Shown here: piece by piece, positions 23,873-35,605 of the stretch
Layout of the letters: the number at the start of each line of letters is the position of its first letter
Position numbering within the stretch: position 1 is the stretch's first letter
From: Arcuatula senhousia
Taxonomy: Eukaryota; Mollusca; Bivalvia; Mytilida; Mytilidae
Assembly: GCA_963971305.1 (NCBI GenBank)
Contig: OZ020306.1
Location: 61,540,686-61,604,685, forward strand
Direction of reading: 5' to 3'
Length of the DNA stretch: 64,000 nt
Position numbers and translations under genes: made by a program
The notes under the pieces: generated by a model
Databases searched by the model: none
Seen by the model: the letters and a program-made list of their open reading frames with translations, nothing else
Told to the model about the DNA's origin: nothing

Positions 23873-24299
23873 TTGCGAACGTGAAAAATTCAACACGAGT
23901 TTGCCAATAGTGGAAAGAAGTAAAATCGTACTCATCAATTTGCTAAATAAAGGCTTTTTGAGTTAATTGTCTTTCTTCGATCTAATTATATAAATAAATA
24001 AAATTTTCTGTTATGTCTGTGAAAATGTAGATTACGCTTGATCGTATCGCTGAAAATTGAGTTATTTTAAATTCTCTAACATTTTCGCTTTGATGTGAAA
24101 TGAAGAACAATTTGACAGCATTAAAAATTAAATGCAATTTAAACCTGATAAAATTACAGCATTAAATATAAAAAGGAAACACGGATTTAGATAATTGATT
24201 GATTCGTGGAACTGCTTACTTCTATGATTGATCGTTTCGAAAATGATTTCAGAAATCAAAAATACAAATGTACATGTTAAAGTTATAAATTTAATTTCC

Positions 24300-25141
24300 G
24301 TCCGACCGATGGTTTAACAATGAACTTGTTGTTAGTAGTCCGAAAGTTTACCTTTACACCACCGACCCTCTGAACTTAGACTTTTGCGTATCTCCAAAAC
24401 TAAAAGTTACTGTTAAAGCCGAAGCGGATTTTTCTCAGAGACGAAAACAATCCGTCAGGAGCGAACCATTCGTGTGATCTAAAAACAAGACTGAGAATAT
24501 AAGACAAAAAAAAAGAAATATATATCGATGTTCAGACTTAATGTGAAAGTACTTAAATGGCGAAAAATTTTGATTAAAACTTTCTTGAATTTCGAATAAA
24601 AAATGAGGACCGCAGTAATTAACGTAGGGTTTGCTTGTTGAATCTGATTAGATTGGTAAAATGAATTCCATAGAATTGTTTTTGGTTTATAAAACAAAGA
24701 AACATGGTGTCTTTTATAAATTTAATCACTAGATTCAATAGACGAAAACAAATGCCATTGTTTAGAATTATCATATAAATTGGTTAACATTTTAGTACTG
24801 AAATATATTATGCAGTGATGCTTTATCAATTCCTTATAGGATTACATGTATTGTGAAATGGCTGTTAATGTCATAATGTAAATGATAGCTTATTGAAGTC
24901 AATGTCTTTATATTTACTTACATAAACTCGTTTCCAAAGACCAAGCACCGGCGCCAGAAATTTGAATTAAGATACTTTCTCAACTCATAACGCCTACTAC
25001 AGGGGTTGAGGTTATTACCAGACTTATAATATTGTATTGTTTTGTAGCGCCGATGTCAAATCTACGTAGAACCAGATTGCAGACGGAAGCAAAGAAGTAC
25101 CAATGGGGCAGCCAAATATCTAAACTTTGAAAAGGCCAAAA
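24300..25141 (+). repeat. Segmental duplication, copy X, part 1
   Basis: Aligns directly with 30815-31690: GTAGTCCGAAAGTTTACC, ACAATCCGTCAGGAGCGAA, AAAATGAGGACCGCAGTAA, TGAATTCCATAGAATTG and GACCAAGCACCGGC occur in the same order in both. It is non-coding as far as can be seen. It is interrupted at its end by the E1 insertion. Confidence 0.8.
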
Positions 25142-27280
25142 ACAAGAGGCTCCCAGGAGCCTGAATCGCTCACCTGGTCTTGATGTTGACCCTATACTTT
25201 TGTAGAGCTAAATGAGCTGAACATTTAAGCAAGCAACAGCTTTTCTCTACCTGCAAAAGTTTTCATTCTATAGGCCAAAAACACCATTTTTCACCTATAA
25301 GGGGTCATAACCCCTATAAGGAGTCATCTGACAACTTCGACCCTATGGGACTTTTGTAGAGCTAAATGAGCTGAACATTTAAGCAAGCAACAGCTAATCT
25401 CTATCTGCAATAGTTTTCATGCTGTAGGCCAAAAACATGAAAAATCGCTTTTTTCAGGGGCCATAACCCCTATAAGGGGTCATCTGACAACTTCGACCCT
25501 ATGGAAAATTTTGTAGAGCTAAATGAGCTGAACATTTAAGCAAGCAACAGCTAATCTCTATCTGCAATAGTTTTCATTCTGTAGGCCAAAAACATGAAAA
25601 ATGGCTATTTTTCAGGGGCAGTAACCCCTATAAGGGGTCATCTGACAACTTCGACCCTATGGAGAATTTTGTAGAGCTTAATGAGCTGAACATTTAAGCA
25701 AGCAACAGCTAATCTCTATCTGCAATAGTTTTCATTCTGTAGGACAAAAACATGAAAAATCGCTATTTTTCAAGGGCCGTAACCCCTGTAAGGGGTCATC
25801 TGACAACTTCGACCCTATGGAGTATTTTGTAAAGCTAAATGAGCTGAACATTTAAGCAAGCAACATCTAATCTCTATCTGCAATAGTTTTCATTCTGTAG
25901 GCCAAAAACATGAAAAATCGCTATTTTTCAGGGGCCGTAACCCCTATAAGGAGTCATCTGACAACTTCGACCCTATGGAGAATTTTGTAGAGCTAAATGA
26001 TCTGAACATTTAAGCAAGCAACAGCTAATCTCTATCTGCAATAGTTTTCATTCTGTAGGCCAAAAACATGAAAAATGGCTATTTTTCAGGGGCCGTAACC
26101 CCTATAAGGGGTCATCTGACAACTTCGACCCTATGGACAATTTTGTAGAGCTAATTGAGCTGAACATTTAAGCAAGCAACAACTAATCTCTATCTGCAAT
26201 AGTTTTCATTCTGTAGGACAAAAACATGAAAAATCGCTATTTTTCATGGGCCGTAACCCCTGTAAGGGGTCATCTGACAACTTCGACCCTATGGAGTATT
26301 TTGTAAAGCTAAATGAGCTGAACATTTAAGCAAGCAACAGCTAATCTCTATCTGCAATAGTTTTCATTCTGTAGGCCAAAAACATGAAAAATCGCTATTT
26401 TTCAGGGGCCGTAACCCCTATAAGGAGTCATCTGACAACTTCGACCCTATGGAAAATTTTTTAAGAGCTAAATGATCTGAACATTTAAGCAAGCAACAGC
26501 TAATCTCTATCTGCAATAGTTTTCATTCTGTAGGCCAAAAACATGAAAAATCGCTATTTTTCAGGGGCCGTAACCCCTGTAAGGAGTCATCTGACAACTT
26601 CGGTCCTATTGAGACTTTCGTAGAGCTAAATGATCTAAACATTTTAGCAAGCAACAGCTAATCTCTATCTGCAATAGTTTTCATTCTGTAGGCCAAAAAC
26701 ATGAAAATTGGCTATTTTTCACCTTTAAGGGGCCGTAACCCCTATAAGGGGTCATCTGACAACTTCGACCCTATGGAGACTTTTGTAGAGTTAAATGAGC
26801 TGAGCATTTAAGCAAGCAACCACTAATCTCTATCTGCAATAGTTTTCATTCTGTAGGCCAAAAACATGAAAAAATGCTATTTTTCACCTTTAAGGGGCCG
26901 TAACCCCTATAAGGGGTCATCTGACAACTTTGACCAAATGGAGACTTTTGTAGAGCTTTTGATGCTGAATCAGTAGCGTGGCCTCAGATTTCCTCTATCT
27001 CTTATACTTTTTGATTTATAAGCCAAAAACAGTTGTCTGACCCCCCTAGTCTATTTTTAGTAACGGCGGCCATGTTTTTTAACGGATCAAAAATCAAAAC
27101 ACAAGTTTGGTGCAGGACACCCTAAGGATCATTCATACCAAGTTTCATTAAATTCTGTTTGGTAGTTTCAGAGGAGAAGATTTTTGAAAAATTGTTAACA
27201 GACGACGACGACAGACGACGACGACGGACGCCAAGTGATGGTAATAGCTCACATGGACCTTCGGTCCAGGTGAGCTAAAA
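25142..27280 (-). mobile_element. E1 element copy B, nearly intact, with eleven-odd 158-bp units
   Basis: Reverse orientation. It opens with the terminal hairpin AGGCTCCCAGGAGCCT and AATCGCTCACCTGGTCTTG. It continues with a regular array whose CATCTGACAACTTCGACC word recurs at 25325, 25481, 25639, 25797 and 25955 (158-bp step) up to about 26940. It ends with a unique part, a GACGACGACAGACGACGAC tract and the AGCTCACATGGACC/GGTCCAGGTGAGCT hairpin. No protein is encoded. The duplicate locus at 31690-31720 lacks the element, so this is a real insertion. Confidence 0.8.
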
Positions 27281-27490
27281 AGGGGATGAAGTCCGCAAAA
27301 TCACAAAAAATACTCACAAAACAAAAAACTTCAATCGGCAACGCAAACTCAGTTAAAACGAGAGTGAACTCAGGTGCTCCAAAACTTCATACGAAGAGTT
27401 ACTTTCCAAATTAATTTCAAAGGTTAGAAAATTTCAAAAGTTTACATTAATTGCCAACGTTGAAACAACCATTACGCAGGGTCTGGTGTT
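27281..27490 (+). repeat. Segmental duplication, copy X, part 2
   Basis: Continues the alignment with copy Y (31715-31890): AAAAGGGGATGAA, CAAAATCACAAAAAA, GGTGCTCCA-AACTTCA, TTTCAAAAGTTTACATTAA and TTGCCAACGTTGAAACA. Confidence 0.8.
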
Positions 27491-27494
27491 TAAA

Positions 27495-27800
27495 ATAGAA
27501 GAAAATGAGATGTGGAATAAGTGTACGCGACACAACCTACATTATAAACGTATATTTTAAATATCCACAATGAAAAACAGCCAGCAGCCTTCAATGTGAC
27601 CAGCGGTCGCTGCTCGCTGTTTTTCAATTGGCCCCTGGATTGAAAATAAAATACATATGATTCAAGCCCAATCCCAAAGTGCATTGAAAGACCCTCTTCT
27701 TGACAAAAAACAATTAACATAAATTTGACTAAATACAAACATAAGCTTTGATAAAGATTCCTGGCTTAGGACAGGCACATTAAAATGTGGCAGGGTTAAA
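27495..27800 (-). repeat. Dispersed repeat, inverted copy of 23340-23690
   Basis: AGAAAATGAGATGTGGAATAAG through GGTCGCTGCTCGCTG, CAATTGGCCCCTGG and CCTGGCTTAGGACAG to ATGTGGCAGGG. It is absent from the equivalent place in copy Y (about 31885), so it inserted after or independently of the duplication. Confidence 0.75.
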
Positions 27801-28015
27801 CTAGTTTTTTGGCGCCAACCTTCCCCCTAATGATAATCAATAACAAAGCACAAACTAACACACAATAAAAATCAAATCGATAGAAGTTCAATTCAACAAG
27901 AGAGTATCTGAGACAAAAGGACAACAAGTAATTAACGGGACGTAAAGATACTCTCTTGAGAACACTCGAAGTTACTGACAGCTAGCTAAGAAGCATCCAT
28001 CGACTGATGTAAAAA

Positions 28016-28100
28016 ATCAAGTATGTCGATTTTAAATCCGACACAACACGTCAAACACTTGATTTGATGATGCATCATCACACAAAACCGACATACTTGA
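28016..28100. mobile_element. Short palindromic element (TCAAGTATGTCG ends)
   Basis: TCAAGTATGTCGATTTT at the left, and AAAACCGACATACTTGA at the right. Between them is a smaller palindrome, GATGATGCATCATC. About 85 bp and non-coding; probably a miniature DNA element or foldback remnant. Confidence 0.5.
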
Positions 28101-28393
28101 CCGCTGTAATGCTCAAAAATGACATAAGTATAAAAAGGGCAATTAACATTTTAAAGTAAGTACCAAAGAAGACTTAATTCAAAGATTTTACTAAAATATC
28201 CATTTCATAACCTTTATTTAATAAAGTTTTAAGCCAATTTTGCATTCCCAAGGGATTGTTTTTGAATTTATTTGCTCTATAAACAACATTACCGTAGAAA
28301 TCTGGATGGGATATTCCCTTTACAAAAGTCGATTTTCACCATAAAAGTTTAGCTTTCTGACCAACTTAGTTGATTGATCAAAGAAAAAGTGCA

Positions 28394-29915
28394 TGTTTTA
28401 CCATGGAAGTAAGTAATATTGAGAAGGAACTACATCGACCAATTATCACATATTAGTTACCAGCATAGCCTTCTACCAAAACTTTGGGATTTTATCTAAT
28501 TAGCATTGTCTCGATAAGATTCCTTTGGTGACTATCTGCGTTAGCGCCACTCCAATTCGTCATCTGGATTCTCTTATCGGACACGTGATTTTTATCGAAT
28601 TGGTTGAAATTGCTAACCTTTAAAGAGCACCTGTAATTAATTACCATAGGTGGGACATCTACATCATAAACTTGCGCTTTCAAATACGAATCGAATGGTG
28701 CAATAAACTTCAAAATCGGACAAAAATTATGGTCATTACAACTGTTTAAAATAAGAATTTGTTGTAATTTCAAAAATGTTTCTTAATTTTAAATCACATT
28801 TAACCTGTGCTCCCGTTGACCTCCGATTACAAAAACATATGCTGTAAAAATAGACATGACGCCGGTTCGATTGATACTAACGAGTATTTGGTCGGATGTG
28901 GTCGGATAATAGAGATTTTGATTGAAATCATGCAATTCTATCGGCAAAAGTTAGAATTCAAAGCCTTAGATTAAGTAGATTTTAAACTTTAAATGTTGTT
29001 AAGAGGAGTTAAGTGATTAAAATAAAGTCAATTTATTTAAATAATTTGTATAAACATTTATTCAATTATTTGAAGGTTTCTCTGCAAAACGAAAAATCTG
29101 CTACAAAAATGAAATGTTTTTTTTATTTAAGATTTTTTTGACAAGCTTGAAAATACGAAAATCTGTATTATGAAAAACTAAACTTAATTTGCTTTTATGA
29201 GAATCTACAGATTCTACATTTGAACAAAACACAAATTTATTCATAAATAGAAAATGGCGTTACATAACTATTCATACAATCATAGACCTGTTTATATATT
29301 CAAATATATATATATATTAAAATTGAATATATTCTAATAATATTGTACAGGTCTATGATACAATTTGTGCATTCACATTTAGTTAAATTTTCCAACATAT
29401 TTTATTTAATTTCAGGATACCCCCTGGTTTAGCATTAACCCTTTTCAGCTGTTAAAACTCATGACAGAATAAATTTGATAAAACTTTGTTAATCACTTCT
29501 TTATGACATATTCAAGACATCGATTAAAAGAAAATAGGGGGTTTGTGGGCAAAAAAACTAACCCTATTTTGATGGATTCCGAAAAAATGACAGAAATCCA
29601 AAAACAAGACTAGCGAGCATCCTTCATAAAAAGTATTTATTTCAGACGCCCCCACCATCACAAAAAACACGATCGGGTACATTTAATTTGATAAATCGTG
29701 GAGGTCTTTGTTTTCATTTGATTCTGGTCATTTGCGAATATCCGTCGAAAATGGAACTTGCCGATAAGGTCAAAGCCGATCGAGACATGCTGAGTGTGTA
29801 TCTACATGTCAATTAACAGGATTCCGATAAAATAGGCGGTAACGCAGATAGACCGTTTCATCTGGCTTAGTGGTTCTTCCTTCTCAATATTACTTCCATG
29901 GTTTTACGTAGGTTT
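28394..29915. mobile_element. 1.5-kb inverted-repeat element inserted in duplication copy X
   Basis: TTTTACCATGGAAGTAA and TATTGAGAAGGAA near 28400 are mirrored near 29870-29913 (TTCCTTCTCAATATTACTTCC, ATGGTTTTAC). A second inner mirrored word, ACTATCTGCGTTA/TAACGCAGATAG, lies further in. Copy Y lacks the sequence between about 31960 and 32320 apart from a different MITE. The only frame, 28492-28773 minus (93 aa), shows no recognisable domain. Likely a decayed non-autonomous DNA transposon. Confidence 0.55.
29280..29360. mobile_element. Short palindromic element (CATAGACCTGT ends)
   Basis: ATCATAGACCTGT at the left and ACAGGTCTATGAT at the right flank about 55 bp of AT-rich sequence that includes an ATATATATAT run. 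Nested inside the 28394-29915 element. Confidence 0.6.
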
Positions 29916-29929
29916 ATCAGTGATTTTTT

Positions 29930-30588
29930 TTAACAGATAAGCCTCGGATATGAGCAAACAATACTCATCATGAAGATGATACCCCTGGCATAAATACGTG
30001 GTTCATAAATTGCAAAGAAGAGAACATTATGCAAGACTGGGCATCATGTTTTTTTTTTTTTTTACACAAGTCATTCTTGTTTCAATAAAATCACGTGAAT
30101 AAATAAGCCTCGTGATAAGCCAAGCCGTGTCTTCTCTTTTGTCACTCCCATGGACCACTAGACAATACACCAAATGTCCGGATTCGAAATCGCATGGATA
30201 TGAAACATGAAAAGAATCCGTTCGATGCCCATTTGGCCTTGAAGAATTCCGATCAGTACCTGCCCGTGGTGCAAGATGGACACTTTTCCAGCAAAAACGA
30301 AGGTATTAGTACCGGGTACTCTTGAGCAGCTAACACTGGCGGATGTGTTTCAGGGGCTTAACGAAAAAAGGCACATTGAGAGTCTTAATAGTCGCTGAAG
30401 AGGTGCGTTCCCCTTTAGTCACAACTATAAAAACCCATCGGTCAGTTTGATGTCTGATATAGTTTGGTACTTATTGGTAAACCATTTGTTTATAAATTAT
30501 GTTAATGATCAAGCACGCATCTAAGGAAAGCCGTACCGGGCAAACGCTCCAATAAAACTGATAAAAATTATGTTTTTGGACAATATTT
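29930..30588 (+). repeat. Segmental duplication, copy X, part 3, with block P copy 2
   Basis: Aligns with 32321-32980: ATATGAGCAAA-AATA, TACCCCTGGCATAAA, TCCCATGGACCA, ACCAAATGTCC, then block P (30236-30437) and TGATATAGTTTGG. In block P one frame (from CCGTGGTGCAAGATGGAC) is open for about 45 codons and ends IESLNSR. The same frame is open in copy Y. No family is recognised; it may be the last exon of a decayed gene. Confidence 0.7.
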
Positions 30589-30765
30589 CGACGCAATGAG
30601 ACTTTTGAAGAGCTAACTGAGCTGGATATTTAAGCAAGCAACAGCTTTTCTCTATCTGCAATAAATATTATTTCATATATGAAAAAGCGGAAAAAAGCGC
30701 TGTTTTCACCTTTAAAGGGTCTTCATCAGTATTAGGGGTTATTTGACAAATCTAACCTAACGATA
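30589..30765 (-). repeat. Single E1 tandem-core unit, diverged
   Basis: Contains GAGCTGGATATTTAAGCAAG, CAACAGCTTTTCTCTATCTG and a TTTTCACCTTTAAAGGG word in the order and orientation of the 25142-27280 array. A shorter relic of the same unit is at about 32985-33050 in copy Y. Confidence 0.65.
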
Positions 30766-30806
30766 CAAGTCATGTAAAAGTGATAAATTTAGTTCTCCCC
30801 TGGCTG

Positions 30807-33050
30807 ATGATTTAACCACGAACCTTGTTGGTAGTAGTCCGAAAGTTTACCTTTACACCACGTGCACTGACTCTCTGAACTTATATACTTTGGTGTCAAA
30901 CTCCTTGGCAGTAGGCTTATCCTTCAGGATTATTAGTGTATGGACCGTTACAAGCGGGAACTGGAACTGTAAGGAGACGAAAACAATCCGTCAGAAGCGA
31001 ACAATTCGTGTGATCTAAAAAGAAGACATGTTGTGACCAAAACAAAGAAAAGAAATATACATCGATTTACAGACTTAATGTGAAAAATCTGAAAGAATAG
31101 TACTTAAACGCGAAAATTTTTGATTAAAATTTTCTAGAATTTCGAATAAAAAATGAGGACCGCAGTAACATAGGTTTTGCTTGTTGAATCTGATTAGATT
31201 GGTAAAATGAATTCCATAGAATTGTTTTTGATATACTAGTATAAAACAAGCAAACCTGGTGTCTTTAATAAAGTTAATCACTTGATTCAATAGACGAAAA
31301 CAAATGCCTTTGTTTAGAATTATCATATAAATTGGTTAGTATTTTAGTACTGAAATATATCATGCAGTGATGCTTTATTCCTAATAGGATTACATGTATT
31401 ATGAAATGGCTGTTAATGTCATATGTAAATGATTGCAAATTGAAGTCAATGTCTTTAAACCAACTTTAATAAACTCGTTTCTAAAGACCAAGCACCGGCA
31501 TCGGAAATTTGAATTAAGATACTTTCTCAACTCATTATGTTTTCTACAGGGGTTGAAAATATTCCCAGACTTAAGAATTTTTATTATTTTTAGCGCCGCG
31601 GTCAAATTTATGTGGAACCAGATTGCAGACAAAAGCAAAGCGGTACCAAAGGGGCAGCCAAATATCACAACTTTGAAAAAAGCCAAAACAATCCACTAGA
31701 AGGATGCAAAAGGGGATGAAAACCACAAAATCACAAAAAACACACAAAACAACAAAACTTCAATCATCAACGCTAACTCTGTCAAAACAGGTGCTCCAGA
31801 ACTTCACACGAAGAGCTACTTGCAAAGGTTAAAAATTTTCAAAAGTTTACATTAATTGCCAACGTTGAAACAGTTATTACACCTGGTGTTTAAAAGTCGA
31901 TTTCACCATTAAACTTTACCTTTCTCATCAGCTTTGTTGGTCGATCACAAAAAATCAGATCACAGGTATACACAGGCAAATTTGGCTCACATGAGTTTCA
32001 CGTGAATCGAGCTTCACGTGATATTCATGTGAATCTCACGTGAATTTCACATGAAAATCATGTGAGTTTCACATGAAACTGGCTCACGTGAAGTTGATGT
32101 GAACTTTTCACGTGAAATTGATGTGAAGTGTTTTCACGTGAGATTCACGCGAAACTCACATGAAACTCACGTGAGATTCATGTGAATTTCATGTGAAAGC
32201 TCATTTCACGTGAAACTCACGTGAACTTTTTCATGTGAGTTTCACGTATAAGCTCGATTCGGGTGAATTTCATGTGAACTTTTTCATGTGAAACTCATGT
32301 GAGCCAAATTTGCCTGTGTAATCCTCGAATATGAGCAAATAATAATCACCATGAAGATACATGTAATACCCCTGGCATAAAATTCGTGGTTCAAAAATTG
32401 AAGAAGGGAATATGATGCAAGACAGAGCATCATGTCTTTGACACATTCTTGTTTCATTAAAATCATGTAAATAAATAACAATGTATAGACGTTCATGATC
32501 AGGAGGCGGTTCTTGTCTTCTCTTTCGTCCCTTCCATGGACCAGACTATATATAGACAATACCAAATGTCCAGATCCGAAATTGCATGGATATTTAACAT
32601 CAAAAGAATCTGTCTGATGTCCGTTTGGTTTTGCAGAATTCCAATCAGTATCTTCCCGTGGTACAAGATGGACACTGTTCCAGCGAAAACGGAAGTCTTG
32701 AAACCGGGTGCTCTGCAGCACTTAACACTGGCGGTTGTGTGTCATGGGCTGGATGACGCACGGCACACAGAGAGTCTTAATAATAGCTGAAGAGGGGCAT
32801 TCCCCTATAGTTATAACTATAAAAAAAACATCAATCATGGCTGATATAGTTTGGAACTTAATATGTTAACCATTTGTTTAAAAGTTATGTTAATGTTAGT
32901 CTTTCTCATCAATCACGTATTCAAGAGAAGTAGTACCGAACGAACGCCCCTGATAAAACTCAGAAAAATTATGTTTTTGGACAAAATTTCGACGCAATTG
33001 GACTTTAGAAGAGGCAACTGAGCTGAAGATTAAAGCAAGCAACATTTTTA
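30807..33050 (+). repeat. Segmental duplication, copy Y
   Basis: A second copy of the sequence spread over 24300-30600, more compact because it lacks the E1 element, the dispersed repeat and the 1.5-kb inverted-repeat element found in copy X. It carries its own insertion at 31971-32318. Block P here is 32632-32825; the frame 32536-32790 (84 aa, ending TESLNNS) spans it. The two copies allow presence/absence dating of five insertions. Confidence 0.75.
31971..32318. mobile_element. 348-bp MITE made of CACGTG-type palindromes
   Basis: Flanked by TA on both sides. The arms CACAGGCAAATTTGGCTCAC and ATGAG are exactly mirrored at 32294-32318. The interior is almost entirely variants of TTCACGTGAA and TTCATGTGAA in both orientations; I count nine CACGTG hexamers. 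The TA flank and short TIR suggest a Tc1/mariner-type origin (inference). CACGTG is the canonical E-box for bHLH factors, but no function is shown here. Confidence 0.8.
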
Positions 33051-33077
33051 ATTCTAAAGAAGGATGATGGCATCTGA

Positions 33078-33505
33078 TTTTCTTACACTTGCACGCCTGG
33101 GAAACTCGCAAGTCGCAACCAAATATTGTTACCCGGAAGTTTACTGGTACTAAGTGAAAGAACAATTTTTGCAAGAATCAGAGAATGTCACTCCATGTGA
33201 AATTTGTCACAGATCTTTAATGTACCAAAAATAATAGGTAAGCCTGTATTTTAAGTCAGAAATCGTTTTTATATTGTCATTCAAGGCGATTATATTAACC
33301 AGAACAAGTCCGGATTTAAGGAAAAATGTAACTTAACGTTATTAATTGAACAAAATAATTAACTGGTTTTGTTTATTCGACAAATATACATGGAGTGACA
33401 TTCTTCTATTTTTCAAATTTATTACATTAAATGTAAATCACAAAATTCCGGAACCCGGAATTTTGGTTGCGACTTTCGAGTTTCCCAGGCGTGACTTGCC
33501 AAAAA
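33078..33505. mobile_element. Foldback element with GCCTGGGAAACTCG ends
   Basis: CGCCTGGGAAACTCGCAAG, TCGCAACCAAA and ACCCGGAA near 33095-33140 are mirrored at about 33447-33495 (CCGGAACCCGGAATTTTGG, TTGCGACTTTCGAG, TTTCCCAGGCG). About 300 bp of AT-rich loop. The AATTCCGGAACCCGGAATT part is itself palindromic. Non-coding. Confidence 0.65.
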
Positions 33506-33542
33506 CTGTAGTCTTGCTGCCTTCATCTTTCTCTTTGCCCAA

Positions 33543-33550
33543 CGGTGGAC
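33543..33550. other. Left target-site duplication of foldback element B
   Basis: CGGTGGAC, repeated exactly at 35529-35536. Seven bases separate it from the first GGAAA word on each side. Confidence 0.75.
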
Positions 33551-35528
33551 GAATGTAGGAAAAAAAGTCACAGGAAAAAAAGTCACGGAAAAAAATGTCA
33601 CGGAAGAAAAGTCACAGGAAAAAAGGTCACAAGAAAAAAAGTCACAGAAAATAAAGTCACAATGTATACATATAATATTTGAATGATTGACTAAAAAAAT
33701 ATTAAAATAATGTATTCTTATACTATGGCAAGCCGTTTTTATATTTATTCCTCTTTATAGATATCTCATAAACTTTATAAGATATCTCATATACTTTATA
33801 AGATATCTCATAAAGTTTATAAGATATCTTATAAACTTTATAAGATATCTTATAAACTTTATGAGATATCTTATAAAAAATAATTTATAAGATATCTCAT
33901 ATACTTTATAAGATATCTTATAAACTTTATGAGATATCTTATAAATTTTATAAGATATCTTATTTACTATATAAGATATCTTTAAAAGAAAATGAGATAT
34001 CTACTAAACACAATGTTTATAAGATATCTGATAAAGTTTATAAGATATCTCATAATGTTTATATGATATCTTATAAAGTATATGAGATATCTTATAAATT
34101 ATTTTTTATAAGATATCTTATAACGTTTATAAGATATCTTATAAAGTTTATCAGATATCTTATAAACTTTATGAGATATCTTATAAAGTATATGAGATAT
34201 CTTATAAATTTTATGAGATATCTTTAAAGAGGCCTTATAAAAATATAAGATATCTTATAAAGTTTATAAGATATCTCATATACTTTATAAGATATCTTAT
34301 TAGATATATAAGATATCTCATATAAATGGGAGTTTATAAGATATCTTATAAAACATATGAGATATCTTATAAAACATATAAGATATCTCATAAAACATAT
34401 AAGATATCTTATAAAACATATAAGATATCTCATAAAGTTTATTAGATATCTTATAAAGATTATGAGATATCTTATATAAAATAATTTATAAGATATCTAA
34501 TAAAAGTTATAAGATATCTTATAAAGTTTATAAGATATCTCGTAAACTTTATGAGATATCTTATAAAAAATAACTTATAAGATATCTCATAAAATATATA
34601 AGATATCTAATAAACTTTATGAGATATCTTATAAACTTTATAAGATATCTTATTAGTTTTATAAGATATCTTATAAGTTTTATAAGATATCTTATAAATT
34701 ATTTTATATGAGATATCTAATAATCTTTATAAGATATCTTATAAACTTTATTAGATATCTTATATGTTTTATAAGATATCTTATTTGTTTTATGAGATAT
34801 CTTATATGTTTTATAAGATATCTCATATGTTTTATAAGATATCTTATAAACTACCATTTATATGAGATATCTTATATATTTAATAAGATATCTTATAAAG
34901 TATAGGAGATATCTTATAAATTTTATTAGATATCTTTAAAGAGGAATAAATATAAATATGGCGTGCCATATTATACTGTATTAATTTCTAATATTTATAA
35001 ATGATATGGTCATAGATATGATAATAATGATGTAGTAAAACATGGAAAAATGAAAATAACATGAATACAAAAGTCACCAGCAAACAATTCAGAATTTTCT
35101 GTTTGTCTTTGAAATGAAAAATAAATATTATTCAACGTTTTAAAAAAGCGAAAGTAAGCAAGACTAAAAACAAAACTACATAGATAAAAAATGTTTTTAT
35201 AGAAATGAGTAATTTGTAAGTAAAATTACTGGTAATTTTCAATATGGTCAATAACATCAAATGAGTTTTTATTCATATCTTACACTTTTTTCCGAGATTT
35301 ATCTTTACTTAAAAAATATGAAATTACAACAACGACAAAGAAAATAAAGAAGAATAGTTTAAACATAAAATAAAAACACTTAGTTCAATAGGGACTTTAA
35401 AATACATTGTGACTTTATTTCCTGTGACTTTTTTTCTTGTGACCTTTTTTCCTGTGACTTTTTTTCCTATCGAAACTGTGACCTTTTTTCCTTTGACTTT
35501 TTTTCCTGTGACTTTCTTTCCGATTACC
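33551..35528. mobile_element. Foldback element B: GTCACAGGAAAAAA ends around a GATATC palindrome array
   Basis: Outer left domain 33558-33662: seven tandem variants of AAAAAAGTCACAGG (about 15 bp). Outer right domain 35407-35521: the same words inverted (CTGTGACTTTTTTTCC). Inner TIR: TTTTTATATTTATTCCTCTTTA near 33738-33760 is mirrored at 34933-34960, including a GGCAAGCC/GGCGTGCC word. The core is a palindromic array. An 8-bp direct repeat CGGTGGAC flanks the element. There is no transposase. Same overall design as elements A and C, with unrelated sequence. Confidence 0.8.
33765..34945. repeat. GATATC palindrome array, 21-nt period
   Basis: More than fifty copies of TATAAGATATCTTATA and close variants, mostly 21 nt apart. 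The array appears as two blocks, each closed by GAGATATCTTTAAAGAGG or TAGATATCTTTAAAGAGG (34212-34231 and 34922-34941). Because the unit is palindromic and 21 nt is seven codons, both strands give open frames with the same RYLICFI repeat (34224-34433 minus and 34708-34905 plus). These are best treated as by-products. Confidence 0.9.
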
Positions 35529-35536
35529 CGGTGGAC
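35529..35536. other. Right target-site duplication of foldback element B
   Basis: CGGTGGAC, identical to 33543-33550; neighbouring bases differ. Confidence 0.75.
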
Positions 35537-35605
35537 ATGGTGTTTGGTCGGCATTCACTATTTAGAAGACATCCTATAGATGAACTGTGTCAAGCAATCA
35601 GTGGT

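Noticed and set aside
28492..28773. 93-aa minus-strand frame as a gene
   Set aside because: No recognisable domain, inside a decayed inverted-repeat element and partly made of its mirrored end.
34224..34905. Open frames on both strands with RYLICFI heptad-like repeats, as a possible repeat protein
   Set aside because: They follow directly from a 21-nt palindromic repeat; there is no start context, splice site or non-repeat domain.
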